Assembly: GCA_905182995.1 (NCBI GenBank)
Contig: CAJJDP010000002.1
Span: 124,001 to 188,000 of the forward strand
Length of the DNA: 64,000 bases
Origin: Paramecium octaurelia
Lineage: Eukaryota > Ciliophora > Oligohymenophorea > Peniculida > Parameciidae
Reading direction: 5' to 3'
The position numbers were made by a program, and so were the translations under genes. The notes below the pieces were generated by a model. The model ran no database searches. It saw nothing but the letters and a program-made list of their open reading frames with translations, and was not told the DNA's origin. This document shows positions 37,504 through 50,828 of this stretch, piece after piece; position 1 is the stretch's first letter; each line of letters begins with the position of its first letter.

Positions 37504-40500
37504 ATGGAATCAAAATCAAATTACAACAATGCATAAACTTAGTTAGACAACGAAGTATCCTTTGTAGATAAATTAACATCGGAAATGAAACAATTGATCT
37601 TCAAGATAGTCACATTAATGTTAAAGATTGAGTCTCAATCAGTTATATTTCAGCTACTGATGAGACTCATTTAATATATGTAGCTGAATGCTATCTTATT
37701 TAATCGATAAATTTGGAAAGTATGGCAGGTGACAACAGTGTCACGCCCATTACATACTTTTTTCAAGTAATAATTTTTACATATATTAGTTATTTTATGA
37801 TTACCCCTTATTTTGATAAAGACAGTTTCTCATATTTTGTCGTTCTAATGTACGTTTGCTTGACACTATTCTTGATATCTCTCATGCTTATATGCGTAAT
37901 TGGTTTTTATTCAAATAAACAAAATCAAAGCTTTACTTGGGCAATCGTTGTTCTCAGAACACTGATCGAGTTTTTTTTGTCAATCTTATTCCTACCTTTT
38001 GTTGATGTTTTCTTAGCTATGTTAGCCTGTTATTAAGATGATGCTGGAGACTTTTAGCATTATTTATTTGATATTCAATGTTGGGCCAATGTACATATTG
38101 TACATGGAATAGTTGCCATCATTGCTGTAGTAATCTTTAGTTCTATCACCTTGCTAATTTCAACTGTTTATTATGAAGTCAACTATTTGCCATAAAGTTT
38201 GAACTCAAAAAAACAAAGCAAATGCACTACTTATTTGTTATTATATGAATTGGTAATGGTTTTATGTTACACTTATATGAATGACAAACTCTATGAGTAT
38301 GTTCATATTCTAATAATGTTGATAGGCAGTTTCCTTGTATTTTGGTGTTTCCATGTCGAAAAACCATACAACAATCACGTAATTCAGAAATCCTATTCGA
38401 TGTTGGTCACATTCCATCTATGGGGTGTCTCTATGCTTTGTTTTGCCAAATATCTTGAAGGAGTATTATTTTTTGGAGTGATATTTTCTTGGATGGGAGG
38501 ACTGCCTTTATTAATAATAACATTGCTTCGTCCCTAGAACGAACAATATGAAATTCTAATGACAAACATGGCTACTTGCTAGTCTCCTTAATAAATTTAT
38601 AATTTGACTAATTTTCTATTGTAACTGCAATTCGAAAGTTAAAATGATCAAACATCAGGTTTGGTTATCGACGGTTTTTTGGATCATCACAAGATCACTT
38701 GTGTAAGAGAAGATTGCCATCTAAAGTTGAAGGGATTGCCAAATTATAGAAGAAATAAAATTGGCCTGAACGACAGCAATTTATAAGAGAGAGACGTAGA
38801 CTTATGTATTGTACTATACTAAATGTATTTAAATCAAACAAAAAAGTTTTAAAATAGTATCAAATTGAGATTAAGATTTGCTATTTATATGTATGAAAAA
38901 ATGAAATAAAAACAGAATGCTTTAATTGAATTTTAAGCAATTGAATAATTATTTCCAAAGTTCGATGAAGAGTTCATTATTTACAGATTTAAAAGATTAA
39001 TAGAAGATGAATTAAATTCTAATGATGGATATGGCAGTTTCGATCTTGGCAATGAATTATAGTTCTAAAATAACTATAAAACATTATAAAGATACATCGA
39101 AAGATCCTCATTGCTGCATATGGATTTCTGGTCATTGTTGCAAGAAGACTTTCCTGATTTAAGCAAATTGAATGAACTCGGATAAAAAATAAACAACTCT
39201 ATTGCATAGATAGAGGATCTATGGAAGAAAATGCAAAAATAAAGTACAAATTTAACTAAGGCTCTTCGATTATATGGAAAGTTTCAAATAGAAGTCCTCT
39301 AAGATAAAGAATAAGGAGAAGAATTACTAGAAAAATCTAGACAACTCTAATAGTAGGTCAATTTCAACAGGAATAAATCAACAGCATCCTTTATCAATGC
39401 TGAAGACATAGGACTTGAAGCCTTACCAACAATAGTGATTGCAACAACAGTTGATAAGTTTTCTTAAATCACAAATCTCAATAAGGCCTGTTGTAATGTG
39501 TTAGCTTATAATAAATCTGAATTACTGAATAAAAAGATTACATTAATTATGCCAAATATTTTTGCTAAGTTTCATGATAAATACATAGAGAAGTTTATGA
39601 CTCTGAATGTGTCAAATATTTTCAATGTTGATAGATATATCTTTGTCAAACAGAAACATAATTATATTATGCCTAGTTTTTTGAATATTAGGATGCTGTA
39701 ATCATATGATGATTCTACTATGATAGTTGGATAATTTAAATTGATCAAACAATTTAAACCAATTTGTTATATACTGACAGATAATGAAAAGATTATTGAA
39801 TCAATCTCAGCTTCCTGTTTTTCATTATTAGGTATTGATAACAAATTGATTACTCATAATAAGATTTATATCAACGATCTCTTTCCTCAAATCTAAGATT
39901 AGTTTAATTCATTTTTTACAAAACAAGGAGCCCCAATAAAATTTTACAATTCTCTTTAACAAACTAAATCACCATCATAATAGTTATCATCAGAATAACA
40001 AACTGAAAAATAAAAATCAGATAAGTTCTGTCAAATTTACTAATGCAATATGGCAGAAATTAGAGATTTTGAAAAGCAACTTGTAGGCTACTCTATTAAA
40101 CTAGAATTAATTTAAAATGAGAAATCATTTGGAACCCAGTAAAATATGAGTTTATTAGCAGAAAAACAATAAACGGAATAATTAATTTACAATTAGATGT
40201 AATTTAAATTCGTCCCTAAAACAATGACTTTTGTAGCAGAAGTTGGAAATGAACTCAATTCATAAAGAGTTGATCAGTCTGTGAATTGGGATCAATAAGA
40301 TCAAAGTTCATAATTAACATCCAATCTTGGTATGGAGTATCAGAAACCATCAACAGAAAAAAGTGATGATTTACAAATACTGTCTCATTCTTAAAAGTTA
40401 GATGATGGTATCAAGACTCTTAGATTATTTGAAAATAAAATCTAAGATATCGATGATAGAGACGATGTCATCTCTGAAGATGAAGATTCAGGAAAATCAA

Positions 40501-42483
40501 GTGTATTCCAAAAAATTGACAATGATTCAATTGAAGTGGGAGCGAATGATAATATGAATGTTTTTAGGTCACGAACAAATCTACTTCAACTTATTAATAT
40601 TTAGAAAACTCCCAAAGTCATAACCAAACTTAATTGGACTATGAATTTAGAAATGCTATCAATTGTAACTTTATCCTTTGTTGCATTCTTCTTGACAAAT
40701 CAACAGTACAATAAAATAAGTGATTAACTATTTCTAGTTTAATAAGTTGGAATAAGAAACGCTGAATTTTTCAATATAATATCAGCTATGCAGAACTTAT
40801 AAATGCAATAAATAGGGATTTGGATATTTACATCTGAAGCTGAAAGTGCATAATATGAGAAAGATTAGAGAAAGATTATAAATGATACCATAAATACAAT
40901 CAACGAAATAAATACAATCTTAACTCTGAATAGTGAAAATGATAATGCAGAGCTTAAAGAATTGTATACTGAAAATGTTGTAAATATGCAGATGAGCGAT
41001 GGAGTATTTCAACGATATGATTTAGTTTAAGCAATGTAATAATTATTGAGTAAATCTCTCGTCATTAGAGACAAACAATTAGCCTATATGACTCCGTAAG
41101 ATGAAGACTTCAAATTTTTGACATACAATCTGTTTAACGATTTTGCCAATCACTTATAAAATTCCACTCAACAATATTCCCTAGATTTAGCTTAGAAAAC
41201 TGCTGACAACAGATAAGAGTTATTGAGTATACTCGGTACTTCCGCAGGCATTTTAGGAGTCTCCTTATTATTACTAATATTCTTTTAGATTCAGATGGCA
41301 AGAGGTCTATAGGAAATTTTGGTGTTATTTTTAGATATTCCAGATAAAACAGTTAAATTTTTATATTCAAAATGTGAAAACTTCTTATCAAATATTTAAA
41401 TAGGAGAAGATGATGAAATGTTGTCAGACTTTGATGAACTTGAAAAAGAAGAGCGAGAAGAATTGAACAAAACTCTAAAATAGAGAAGAAAGAAGAAGAA
41501 GTATAAGAATTCTAACAAAGAACTAAGAAACCTGATTCTCATTACTCTAATCCTAACAATATTATTCCAAAGCTATTTCATCATCTTTTATTTTTTAAGT
41601 AGTTAAATGCTCACTAATTTAAACCAGATGGTACCTGAGATTAATTCAACTTCTTATTGTGAAGGATATTACAAATTTGTTGAAGGTTCTGAAAGACATG
41701 TATTTTTAAATAGAGAAATTCCTATAACTGGTATTGATCCATATTACTTACTGAAAGTACTCATAGATGCACTTTATTAAATTGATTCTTATTTTCATCA
41801 AGAACACTCTCTAAATATTGACATTCTCAATAGTATATATGTAGATGCTTTCTAAGAAATTTTTATGCTTTAACCGTGTGCAGTATTTGCAAGTGAAATG
41901 CAAACCGTGACTGAGAAGGAATGTTAAGCCTTTGCTTCAGGAGCCATAGATTAAGGAATGGCTGTAGGATTAGCAAGATTTATAGAGAACATTAGATTCC
42001 TGTTGACTATCTATGAATAATTTTATGGCCATCCTGAAGTGTCATTTTCAAATGCTGTCAGAGGAAATGTTGTGTTCAAGAATATTACTTAAAATGAAGA
42101 TAATGTTACAAACTACATATATAATTTAAATAATTTTAAATAGGCTAAAGAACTGAGAGTTATGTAAAGTACATATCTAAAAGGTAAAAATAAATGATAT
42201 TATTATAGCTACATTTCGGTACTTGTTTCTCAAATTAAAGGAAGGAATCAATTTAGATATGAATAATTCTAAAACATAGCTTTTAGCTTTATTTATAATA
42301 TTTGAAGCAATTCTGTTTATTTTGTATTTTGTATTCTGGTTGCCTTTGACAATTAAATTAATTCGAGACATTTAAAAAACTAGAATAATGGTTATGATGA
42401 TACCATTAAAGGTAATTCTGAAAATAAGATCAATAAAATTATACATTAAAGACGTAATTCTGGAAAAGGCTATTGAAAAATGA
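37504..42483 (+). CDS. PAS-domain multi-membrane protein, 1,643 residues
   Basis: Introns of 23 and 25 nt at the two ends. The N-terminal 350 residues hold several membrane helices (for example FVVLMYVCLTLFLISLMLIC and TTYLLLYELVMVLCYTYM). A PAS-like sensor follows at about residue 640-760, with LNKACCNVLAYNKSELLNKK and IMPNIFAKFHDKYIEKF. An acidic Ser/Gln-rich linker leads to a C-terminal half with four more membrane helices (MLSIVTLSFVAFFLT, ILGVSLLLLIFFQI, LILITLILTILFQSYFIIFY, FIIFEAILFILYFVFWL) around two large loops. This architecture occurs in a big ciliate PAS family of unknown function. The first intron makes the upstream ATG the right start. Confidence 0.85.
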
Positions 42484-42929
42484 ATTTGTTATTTTGTAAA
42501 TAATTAATGAAAATTTTTTCTTCATCAGAGAATTCTATTATAAATAATTTATTCTCATCATTAAATGTATTATTTAATAAGATAGCAATTAAAAATTATT
42601 ATTTGTATCATCTTCTCATTTAACTTTAAATTATTAAATTAATTTGTTTATTACAATTAGTTTAAAATCTTGATTTTTAATTTGGAATAAAAATGATAAT
42701 TTTGAGTTTAAAAATAAATACTAACAATAAGTTTATCCAAAATATCATATTTTTCTCAAAAATTTAATGTCATTCAATATTAACATTACAGTATTGATTA
42801 CTAAATTTACTATTAAATATTTAAGAATCTTATTTTGAAATTAAAAATTTAGAACTCCATCCAACTAATAACTTAATTTAAATTGATTTTATAAACAACA
42901 CATAATTATAATAATCAGAAACAACCCTA
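42484..42929. other. AT-rich spacer between convergent genes
   Basis: Both flanking genes end here, so only 3' UTRs are expected. It is very AT-rich with homopolymer runs. No frame, repeat or RNA was seen. Confidence 0.5.
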
Positions 42930-43991
<1,062 letters not shown>

Positions 43992-44311
43992 CTGAATTAA
44001 AATAAAACAAATTTAATAAATAATTCACAAATTTAAATTGCAAACTAACCAACATATAATTTGTATTAGACTTAGTATTAAATTTAACAAATAAATATCA
44101 ATAAATAAAATTTAAATATTAACAATCACTCAAAACTGTATTTAGGTTTATTGATATCATCAATGAAATTGAAGTATTATTAAATAAATATTCGCTTTAG
44201 TTTTCGTATAATTTATAAATGTAAATACTTTTCACAGCATATATTATTTATATAATGAATATTGTATTTCAAAAATTATAAAGAATTATAATTTCAAGAC
44301 AACGTATCTTT
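43992..44311. other. AT-rich intergenic region upstream of DIM1
   Basis: It should hold the DIM1 promoter and the 3' end of the next minus-strand gene. Nothing else is evident. Confidence 0.4.
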
Positions 44312-45644
44312 TCACATATTAAATCCAATTAAATATTCATCCGAGAGAGAACAACCCTTAAGTTAAATATCATCTTTTTCATTAGAAAAGGATCCAGGCC
44401 AATATTAATTAGCAGATTTATCTTGGCTAAGTAATCCGATCAATTTATATATCTTTGCTATGAGTTAAGAGCAAAAATAAGTTGGATCTTCATTCTAATT
44501 TTATGGAGTCATTATTATTGATTTCTCTTATAGAAGTTTCTTAAAGCTTAGATGATATTATCTCCCAACGTTCTCCTTAACAAATTTTTCAATTTAGAGT
44601 AAAAATTCGACGTTTCTTCTTAAATGAAGCTATCTGTAAACAACCCTAGAGATATACAACATAGTATCTTACATTTAATATAATTCATACCATAATTGAT
44701 TGGTCATCGAATCCCAGTCAAATATTCCTACACCATTTTGATCAGTTGCTTCTAACACATAAATAGCACCAGACTAATATCTTAATATCATAGCCACATG
44801 ATCTATATATATAAGTAATTATACCATAATTCGATCTGGTTACTAATCTTTGCAATTTGGAACTGTAGGATTTGGTTTGAAATAGGAGAATATCTCCAGT
44901 TTAACACATTTATCGAAATTAATCATTCGTGATTAATCGTTTTTTATAATACTTATAAAATGGGTTCAAATAGAACTAAACTACTGGATTCTATCTAACA
45001 TTATCTATGAATTTCTTAATCAAAAAGAACCATTAATTGTTGTAAAGTCCTTTAAATTAGAAGATTTTATCGTCATTCATGCATTTTAATCCAAATTCAT
45101 ATATGTCACTGTTAAAAATTTGCTTTTGATAGTACTAGAAATTAAAGAGACCTAAATTGAGAACAAAACGAGCCTTTTGTTTTTACTAATTTTAATAAAA
45201 ACTTAAAATTCCATCCTAAAAATGACAATATATCTATTTGAACGGTGATAACAATTTTTTTGTTTTTTTTAAAATAAATCCTTCATGCTAAACAAAATTT
45301 TCATGTGTGAACAATCCAGATTGCATAATGACTGAAGTTAAGGTTGCATTATTTTCAGTTCTCTCTGATTGTAATCCTCTAATTTGATCATTTTATAAAT
45401 TTGCGCTTTTATCTTCCCATCCTTATAAATAAGATAGTTGAGGCTGAATCTTCGATAATTAGATTAATCTATGTTGTTCTGAATACATCAATGCAGACTT
45501 TAATTAAATAATTTCAGGAATTTAGGAGCAATCCTCAATTACTTTTGGAACTCCAACATGTGTAGTTACAATTGCAAACGATTGTTACATATCTTAAGGA
45601 AGATCTTAATCAAAGATATCAGACTAAATGCTGAGATGATTCAT
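44312..45644 (-). CDS. PH domain plus permuted papain-like amidase
   Basis: A 427-residue protein with introns of 22 and 27 nt. Residues of about 120-240 look like a PH domain: HEGFILKKTKKLLSPFKQIY, then FQDGILSFYQNQQKQKARFV and a C-terminal helix WFFLIKKFIDNVRQN. The C-terminal 170 residues match the permuted NlpC/P60 (YiiX/C92-like) fold: TGDILLFQTKS, the histidine in NYDHVAMIL, VLEAT, and the cysteine in TYFCSQLIAKIYKLIGLL, in His-before-Cys order. Such proteins are thiol amidases or acyltransferases; the PH domain suggests action at a membrane. Substrate is unknown. The 27-nt intron is a multiple of three without TGA and could be read through. Confidence 0.75.
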
Positions 45645-45717
45645 TTTTAAATATTATAATAAATATCTAAAGTATAATAAACATTTTGGTTATAACACTT
45701 TTATTATTTCTAACAAC

Positions 45718-46631
45718 TCAATTTCTACTATAGAAGCTTAATTAACCTTGTTATGAGCACACTCCAATTAGAGATCCATCCCTATTAAATCTAACAGCCC
45801 ATAATTTGTCATCCTTTTTGTCAAAGGGGTTAAATTATTCAATACATTATCCAGATGATGTATCCCATAATCTAACTTTGTAATCAGACGAACAACTGAC
45901 TACTAATTTATCATCTATTGGGTTAACATCAATTGAATTAACAGAATAATGATGTTAAAATGTTTTGATCTCTTTCATTTTAGTTAAATCAGTAAGTTTA
46001 ATATCTCCATCATCTGAACTTGAAAAGGCTTTAAAACCATCATTACTAAATTTAACTGCTCTCACCATTTTCTTATGAATTTTTTTCGAATGTAATTTTC
46101 TCTTTTCAATAGGATCTTCAACAATATGCAATGATCCACTATCTGTTCCTACAGCAATATTGGCATTATTTGCAGTCAGAGCAGAAGCAAATGAATTTTC
46201 TACTGAAAACACAGGAATTTCTTCTTGATTTTGGTCCAACCCAAAGATGGATAATCTGCCTCCCTCTCCTGCAGTACAAATATAATCTTTCAACCAACAA
46301 ATATTCCAATTCTCCATTTAATCACATGCAATTTCTTTCGATTTAATACTCTTCTTTAAGTCCCAAATACGTATAACGCTATCTAATGAACTTACTGCAA
46401 GCAATTCGCCATTATTTGAGAATTTTACATCCACAATTCCTAAAAAGTGTCCCTCTAGTCTTTATGGTTCATTTTCCTTTGATACTTTATCCTTCCATAA
46501 TGCCACTGTTTCATCCAATAATCCTGCAGCTGTATAGTCTTGACTTATATCTAAGGACGATATTGATTCCCCTATAGTGTAAGTAGATGCCACAGAAACT
46601 TTGGACTATTATATAAGCTATTCTTTACCAT
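45718..46631 (-). CDS. WD40-repeat protein, WDR61/Ski8-like
   Basis: A 296-residue seven-blade-type WD40 protein. A 23-nt intron follows the ATG directly, so exon 1 supplies only the start codon. Blades are clear: [20 protein letters not shown] with [26 protein letters not shown] with DIKLTDL, and [20 protein letters not shown] with YKVRLWD. Size and blade pattern fit WDR61/SKI8, a scaffold of the Ski complex (cytosolic RNA decay) and of Paf1 complexes, though other small WD40 proteins cannot be excluded. It lies 73 bp from the amidase gene start and 50 bp from the stop of the next gene, all on the minus strand. Confidence 0.8.
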
Positions 46632-46681
46632 ATTTAATCAAAAATATAAAATAAATTAATAATACTATTAAATTAATACAT

Positions 46682-48049
46682 TCATTATTTTAATGAATTC
46701 TTCACATCCTAAATTTATGTTGCGTATTTCTCATAAAATTTGTTATATTTATCTTAAATATCTTTTTACTCATCTACACTCATTTTTTTGAAATCTTTTT
46801 ATAAATATGGAAATGGATTATTGATGCATGGTTCTTTCCAAATTTAAAATGACAATATTGAACTTAGAATCGCATGCTTTTCCAACATCTAATCATCCTA
46901 CTCTGGCTTCTCTAATTTGGGATACTGAAATTCTGCAAAGTAACTATTTTCTATTTCCTCAATAAAATTATTTTATTAGTTTGATATTGCTATTCTCAAG
47001 GGATCATAATGCAAAGCATCTACAACAACAGTGACATCATCCCCTTTTGAATTCTTCAGATAACGATTAATATTGAATAACAAGTAATATTCAATTCCTT
47101 TTTGTTTCCACAACATTGTTTAAAAATCGAATAAGTAATTCAAATTATTCTCACTAATACTCCTACTTTGGATTTCTTAACATATGTTATTGAACATTTC
47201 CTAAACTTCAGTTAACGACAAGAAAATTCCACTGGCTATCCTCTAATATATTTGAGACATTCCTATTAAATGAATGCTTGACCCTTTTAATGTTGTCATA
47301 TACAAGGCTTGTAATAAACTGAGTTGAACAATGTCTGTTTAGTTTTAATCTCGGTAAAGAATTGTGTTCGATAATAAATCTGCAAACTTTTATGCCATTT
47401 CATCACTCTCCTGTGATAATTGCTCAGACAATTTCCCATCCTTTTGTATGGCCTCCTTTAATCTTTTGAGTGTGGATTGATAATATCCCAACTTTTATCC
47501 ATTCAAATATTCGAAAATGATTTATTTATTCTCTGCATTTATTTAAGGGTGTTGCTATATCAAATGGATAGAATCGAATATAGCTAAATCTAGTCTTAAT
47601 TCATTGGTATCTATAGGTAAAGTTGGTAATTATTCAAACAAATTCTTTCATTACTAGAATTTCTTACATCAGTTATGATTGGATCTACTTTTGAATGATA
47701 AAATTTATAAAGCTATCTTTTAGCATATAAATATGGTGATGGATCGATTTGTATTAAAAAGTTATTTTTCTTCTAATCCTTTAGCAATAACTAAGTTAAA
47801 TCATCTACTATTGTTTCTTGAACTCCAGTCCTTGGCAATCCAATAAGATTGCAGGTTTTATTGCCAATCTCTAAAAGTTTATTAATACTTCATCATCATA
47901 CTTAAACTAGCCTATGGAAATCCTGTGGAATTGAATGTATTTAAAAAATTCTTCACATAATATTCCTCATCGAACTTGTTGAGAATCTCAATGACAGAGG
48001 TTGAAAATCTGAAGGCAGATAATCGTCCGATCGATTTATAAATGTTCAT
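46682..48049 (-). CDS. Hypothetical protein, 437 residues, possibly mitochondrial
   Basis: Two introns of 31 and 23 nt. The N-terminus MNIYKSIGRLSAFRFSTS is basic and Ser-rich with no acid, as in mitochondrial presequences. A small globular core includes NLIGLPRTGVQETIVDDL, NFLIQIDPSPYLYAKRQL and, much later, SSIHLIGMSQIYQRIASG. The two Ile-Gly segments flanking helices recall TraB/PrgY-type proteins, but catalytic residues of that family were not found. The rest is helical and acidic. Function unknown. Confidence 0.72.
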
Positions 48050-48172
48050 AATTAATGTATTATAATTTATATACAATAAAGTCGACAAGAAGGGTTATAT
48101 TAAAATACTCTAATTTAAATCAAGTTTAATATCAATTTGAAAATTGTAATTCAAACAACACATGATCAACTT

Positions 48173-48346
48173 TCATTCAAATCCAAGTTTTTTCAAACAA
48201 AGCTTATGATTATCGATCTCCTTTTAACATTTTTCTTCTCCCAAAGACACTATACACTCATCTCTTAGTTTCCTAGTTTCAGGACAAGCACAACATGGTC
48301 TCAAAGGCTCGGCTTTTTAATTTTCTTTGGGCTTAGAATTATCCAT
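48173..48346 (-). CDS. COX17: Copper chaperone COX17
   Basis: A 57-residue, intronless protein of the mitochondrial intermembrane space that hands Cu(I) to SCO1 and COX11 for cytochrome c oxidase assembly. The copper-binding cluster [15 protein letters not shown] contains the adjacent cysteines and the first CX9C; the second is [11 protein letters not shown], followed by LKKLGF. Both twin CX9C motifs are intact, so Mia40-type import is expected. It is too short for most ORF filters. Its ATG is 26 bp past the stop of the kinesin gene on the same strand. Confidence 0.96.
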
Positions 48347-48372
48347 ATTTAAATTTAATTATTTCGACAATT

Positions 48373-50828
48373 TCAAAATAAAGAAACTATTAGAATTGTC
48401 AAAGACATATGAATATTTGTATAACTACTTGGATTTGGTTTTGGAATGAGACAATAATAATTGTGGATAATATCATTAAATTGATTGAAATGGAACCTTT
48501 TAGATAAAGCTACGCTTAATAATATCGTCTCTGGTCTTATATTAGTGAATTAATACTTATCCGAATTATCTGAGCTAAATGATTGTAATGGGGACTTGTT
48601 GCTCCCCCTCGGTATTTAGTTTTCCATTTTCTTTACGTATTCCAAAATGTACTTTTATTTATTCTACGGAGTGGGACAACTTTCCTAAAATCAAACCAAT
48701 GTATACCTTCTTTCCTTTTTAAACTAATTACTGATATTGTTTCGTGTGATTACTGAATAATTATCTATTCATCGGTGATTAATTGGTTGGCTATAAAGGT
48801 TTTCTCTAATGCTAAGAAGTCCCCTTTCCTCTGATTGGATTTGGGTTGACACTCCTTGATCTTTGTTGCGGTGTAGTAATTTGTGTATTTAATGTACTCT
48901 GATTTATTTGCTATTAGGATTTCTAAGTTTAAGACTTAATGAATTTTTGAAAGTAGATTATCATTTCTTCATCTTATTTGAGAATAGGACAATTCTGAGC
49001 TGAGAGTTCATTCATCATATCAATGATTTCTTTTAATTGATTTTGGTTCAATTGAATATCATTCTTAGTGTAGTAATTCATTTTTTCTTAGAGTTGAATC
49101 ATTTTGGCTCTAAATATCTTATAATTATCCCTGGCTTTATTTAACTTCTATAGATGTTATTCTTCTTCTCGATTTGTAGGCTACTTAATAGATTTAGATG
49201 AGCCACAATATTGTAGACTGTCCTTTCTGACATCAATTTCAATAGAGTTCTCTTTATTCATTTTCGGTCTATCAGTCTCTTAATAACTAGTGTGTGGTCT
49301 GGATTATTTGCTATTATCCTTATCCATTTTCAAGGAATCAATAACTAAATCCTTTTATTTAATCTGATCCCTAAGAAAAGTGATTTCTTTTTTAAGCATC
49401 TCAATTTAAATGTCTCTAGGGTCGGTTCTTTCTTTCCTCTTAGATTACAATTAAGAAGTCAACTCTTATCGGATTCGCTCATTTTCGTTAATTGCTCTTT
49501 CATATTACATTATTTCATTCTTCAATCGATCTTCATCGACCATCTCAGAATTCATTTATTGTAACAAATATTCTAAACCTTCTCTGTTTTAAAATTGCAA
49601 TTAATCGATTTGCTTTAAATTCAATCTTATTTCAATCTCTTCTTCTGTCAATTAACCTATAATATTATTAATAATTGATTACAATGGAATGACACTTCTT
49701 ATTTTAATGCTTCAATTTCAGCTTGTAATAAACTTGCATTGTCTGAATTGCAATTACAACTACAATTTGTAACATCATTAATTTTAATATTTTAGACAAT
49801 CTTTTTTTTTATAGCTCTGGCTCTGGATGCGTATTTCAAAGTGTTAATACTCTCCTCATGACATTAAACTACTTGTTATACGCATCCTATCATAAGAGTT
49901 TTAGTGTTGCCTCCCAAAGAGTCTTTTAAAAGTCTAGTTAATTTTGAATCCCTGTAAGGAACAAACTTCTTCATTGATTAATCACAAGCCAACATATTAA
50001 TGCAATTGCCTAGAGCCAATAAACTTTTATTGATATTAGCTCCTTCCATTTATCTGATTCCTTTACTACCTTCATTTACATTTGCTTTTTCACTCCCTGC
50101 CAAATCCACTAAGGATAATTTGCATTGATATTGTTAATTTACAACAAATAATTGTATAATAGCATGAGATCGATAAGAGAATTGGTTGGCATTAGTTGCA
50201 GCCATTACTCTTTTTTAATTGCCATTAATTATTATTGATTTTGCTTGATCTATCGTCATAATTTACAATTCCTGCACATCTTACAGCATGACTCCTTTAA
50301 TAGGATCTTCATTCAACTGCAAACCAACCTAATCTCCAATTAAATCTCGTATTTGTTCATTGTAAATTTCCAAATATGAAATACTAATTTTAACGTTCAT
50401 TTGGAATAATTATTCTAAAACCATTGAAACTAATCCATCATTTTCTACCAAAGGATCGTATAAGTTGCCAAACATTGTGTAACTCTTTCCTGAACCTGTT
50501 TACCCATATGCCAAAATTGTTCCATTATATCCCTAAGAAACACAATCATAAATCATTTATGATATTGACTAGTATTATACATTTAATTTATCTACTTAAT
50601 CGTAAATATCCTGTGTGCTCTCTCCATCATTGAACACATTATCAAATGCAAATGATCTTTGTTCATATGTATCAGGATCTCTTATTGTTTAAGTTGGACA
50701 TTCTACTTGTATAATCTATTTATAGTTTATTTTGATATTACAGTTTCTTTTCCTATTCTCTAAGTGAGAAATCTTGATCTCCCCTCATATGGTTTCACTC
50801 TTATACTCACTTTAAATGGCTCTTGCAT
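48373..50828 (-). CDS. Kinesin motor protein, kinesin-8-like
   Basis: A 793-residue protein with introns of 26, 26 and 22 nt. The motor domain is at the N-terminus (to about residue 365): [16 protein letters not shown]-loop, the switch I region reads SYRSHA (usual SSRSH), VDLAGSEKA switch [13 protein letters not shown] and [16 protein letters not shown]. The neck [19 protein letters not shown] resembles kinesin-8. A CNCNSDN cysteine patch and coiled coils follow ([16 protein letters not shown]). The last exon has [16 protein letters not shown] and a Ser-rich tail. Kinesin-8 motors control microtubule plus ends. The extreme C-terminus is less certain because another intron there is possible. 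Confidence 0.88.

Noticed and set aside
37629-37724. PAS protein starting at ATG 37722
   Set aside because: A 23-nt intron just downstream connects the exon that begins at 37504 to the first membrane helices; the inner ATG is out of frame with it.
46682-48049. Calling the 437-residue protein TraB/PrgY
   Set aside because: Only a vague resemblance around two Ile-Gly segments; the conserved GxxH and Glu residues were not found.
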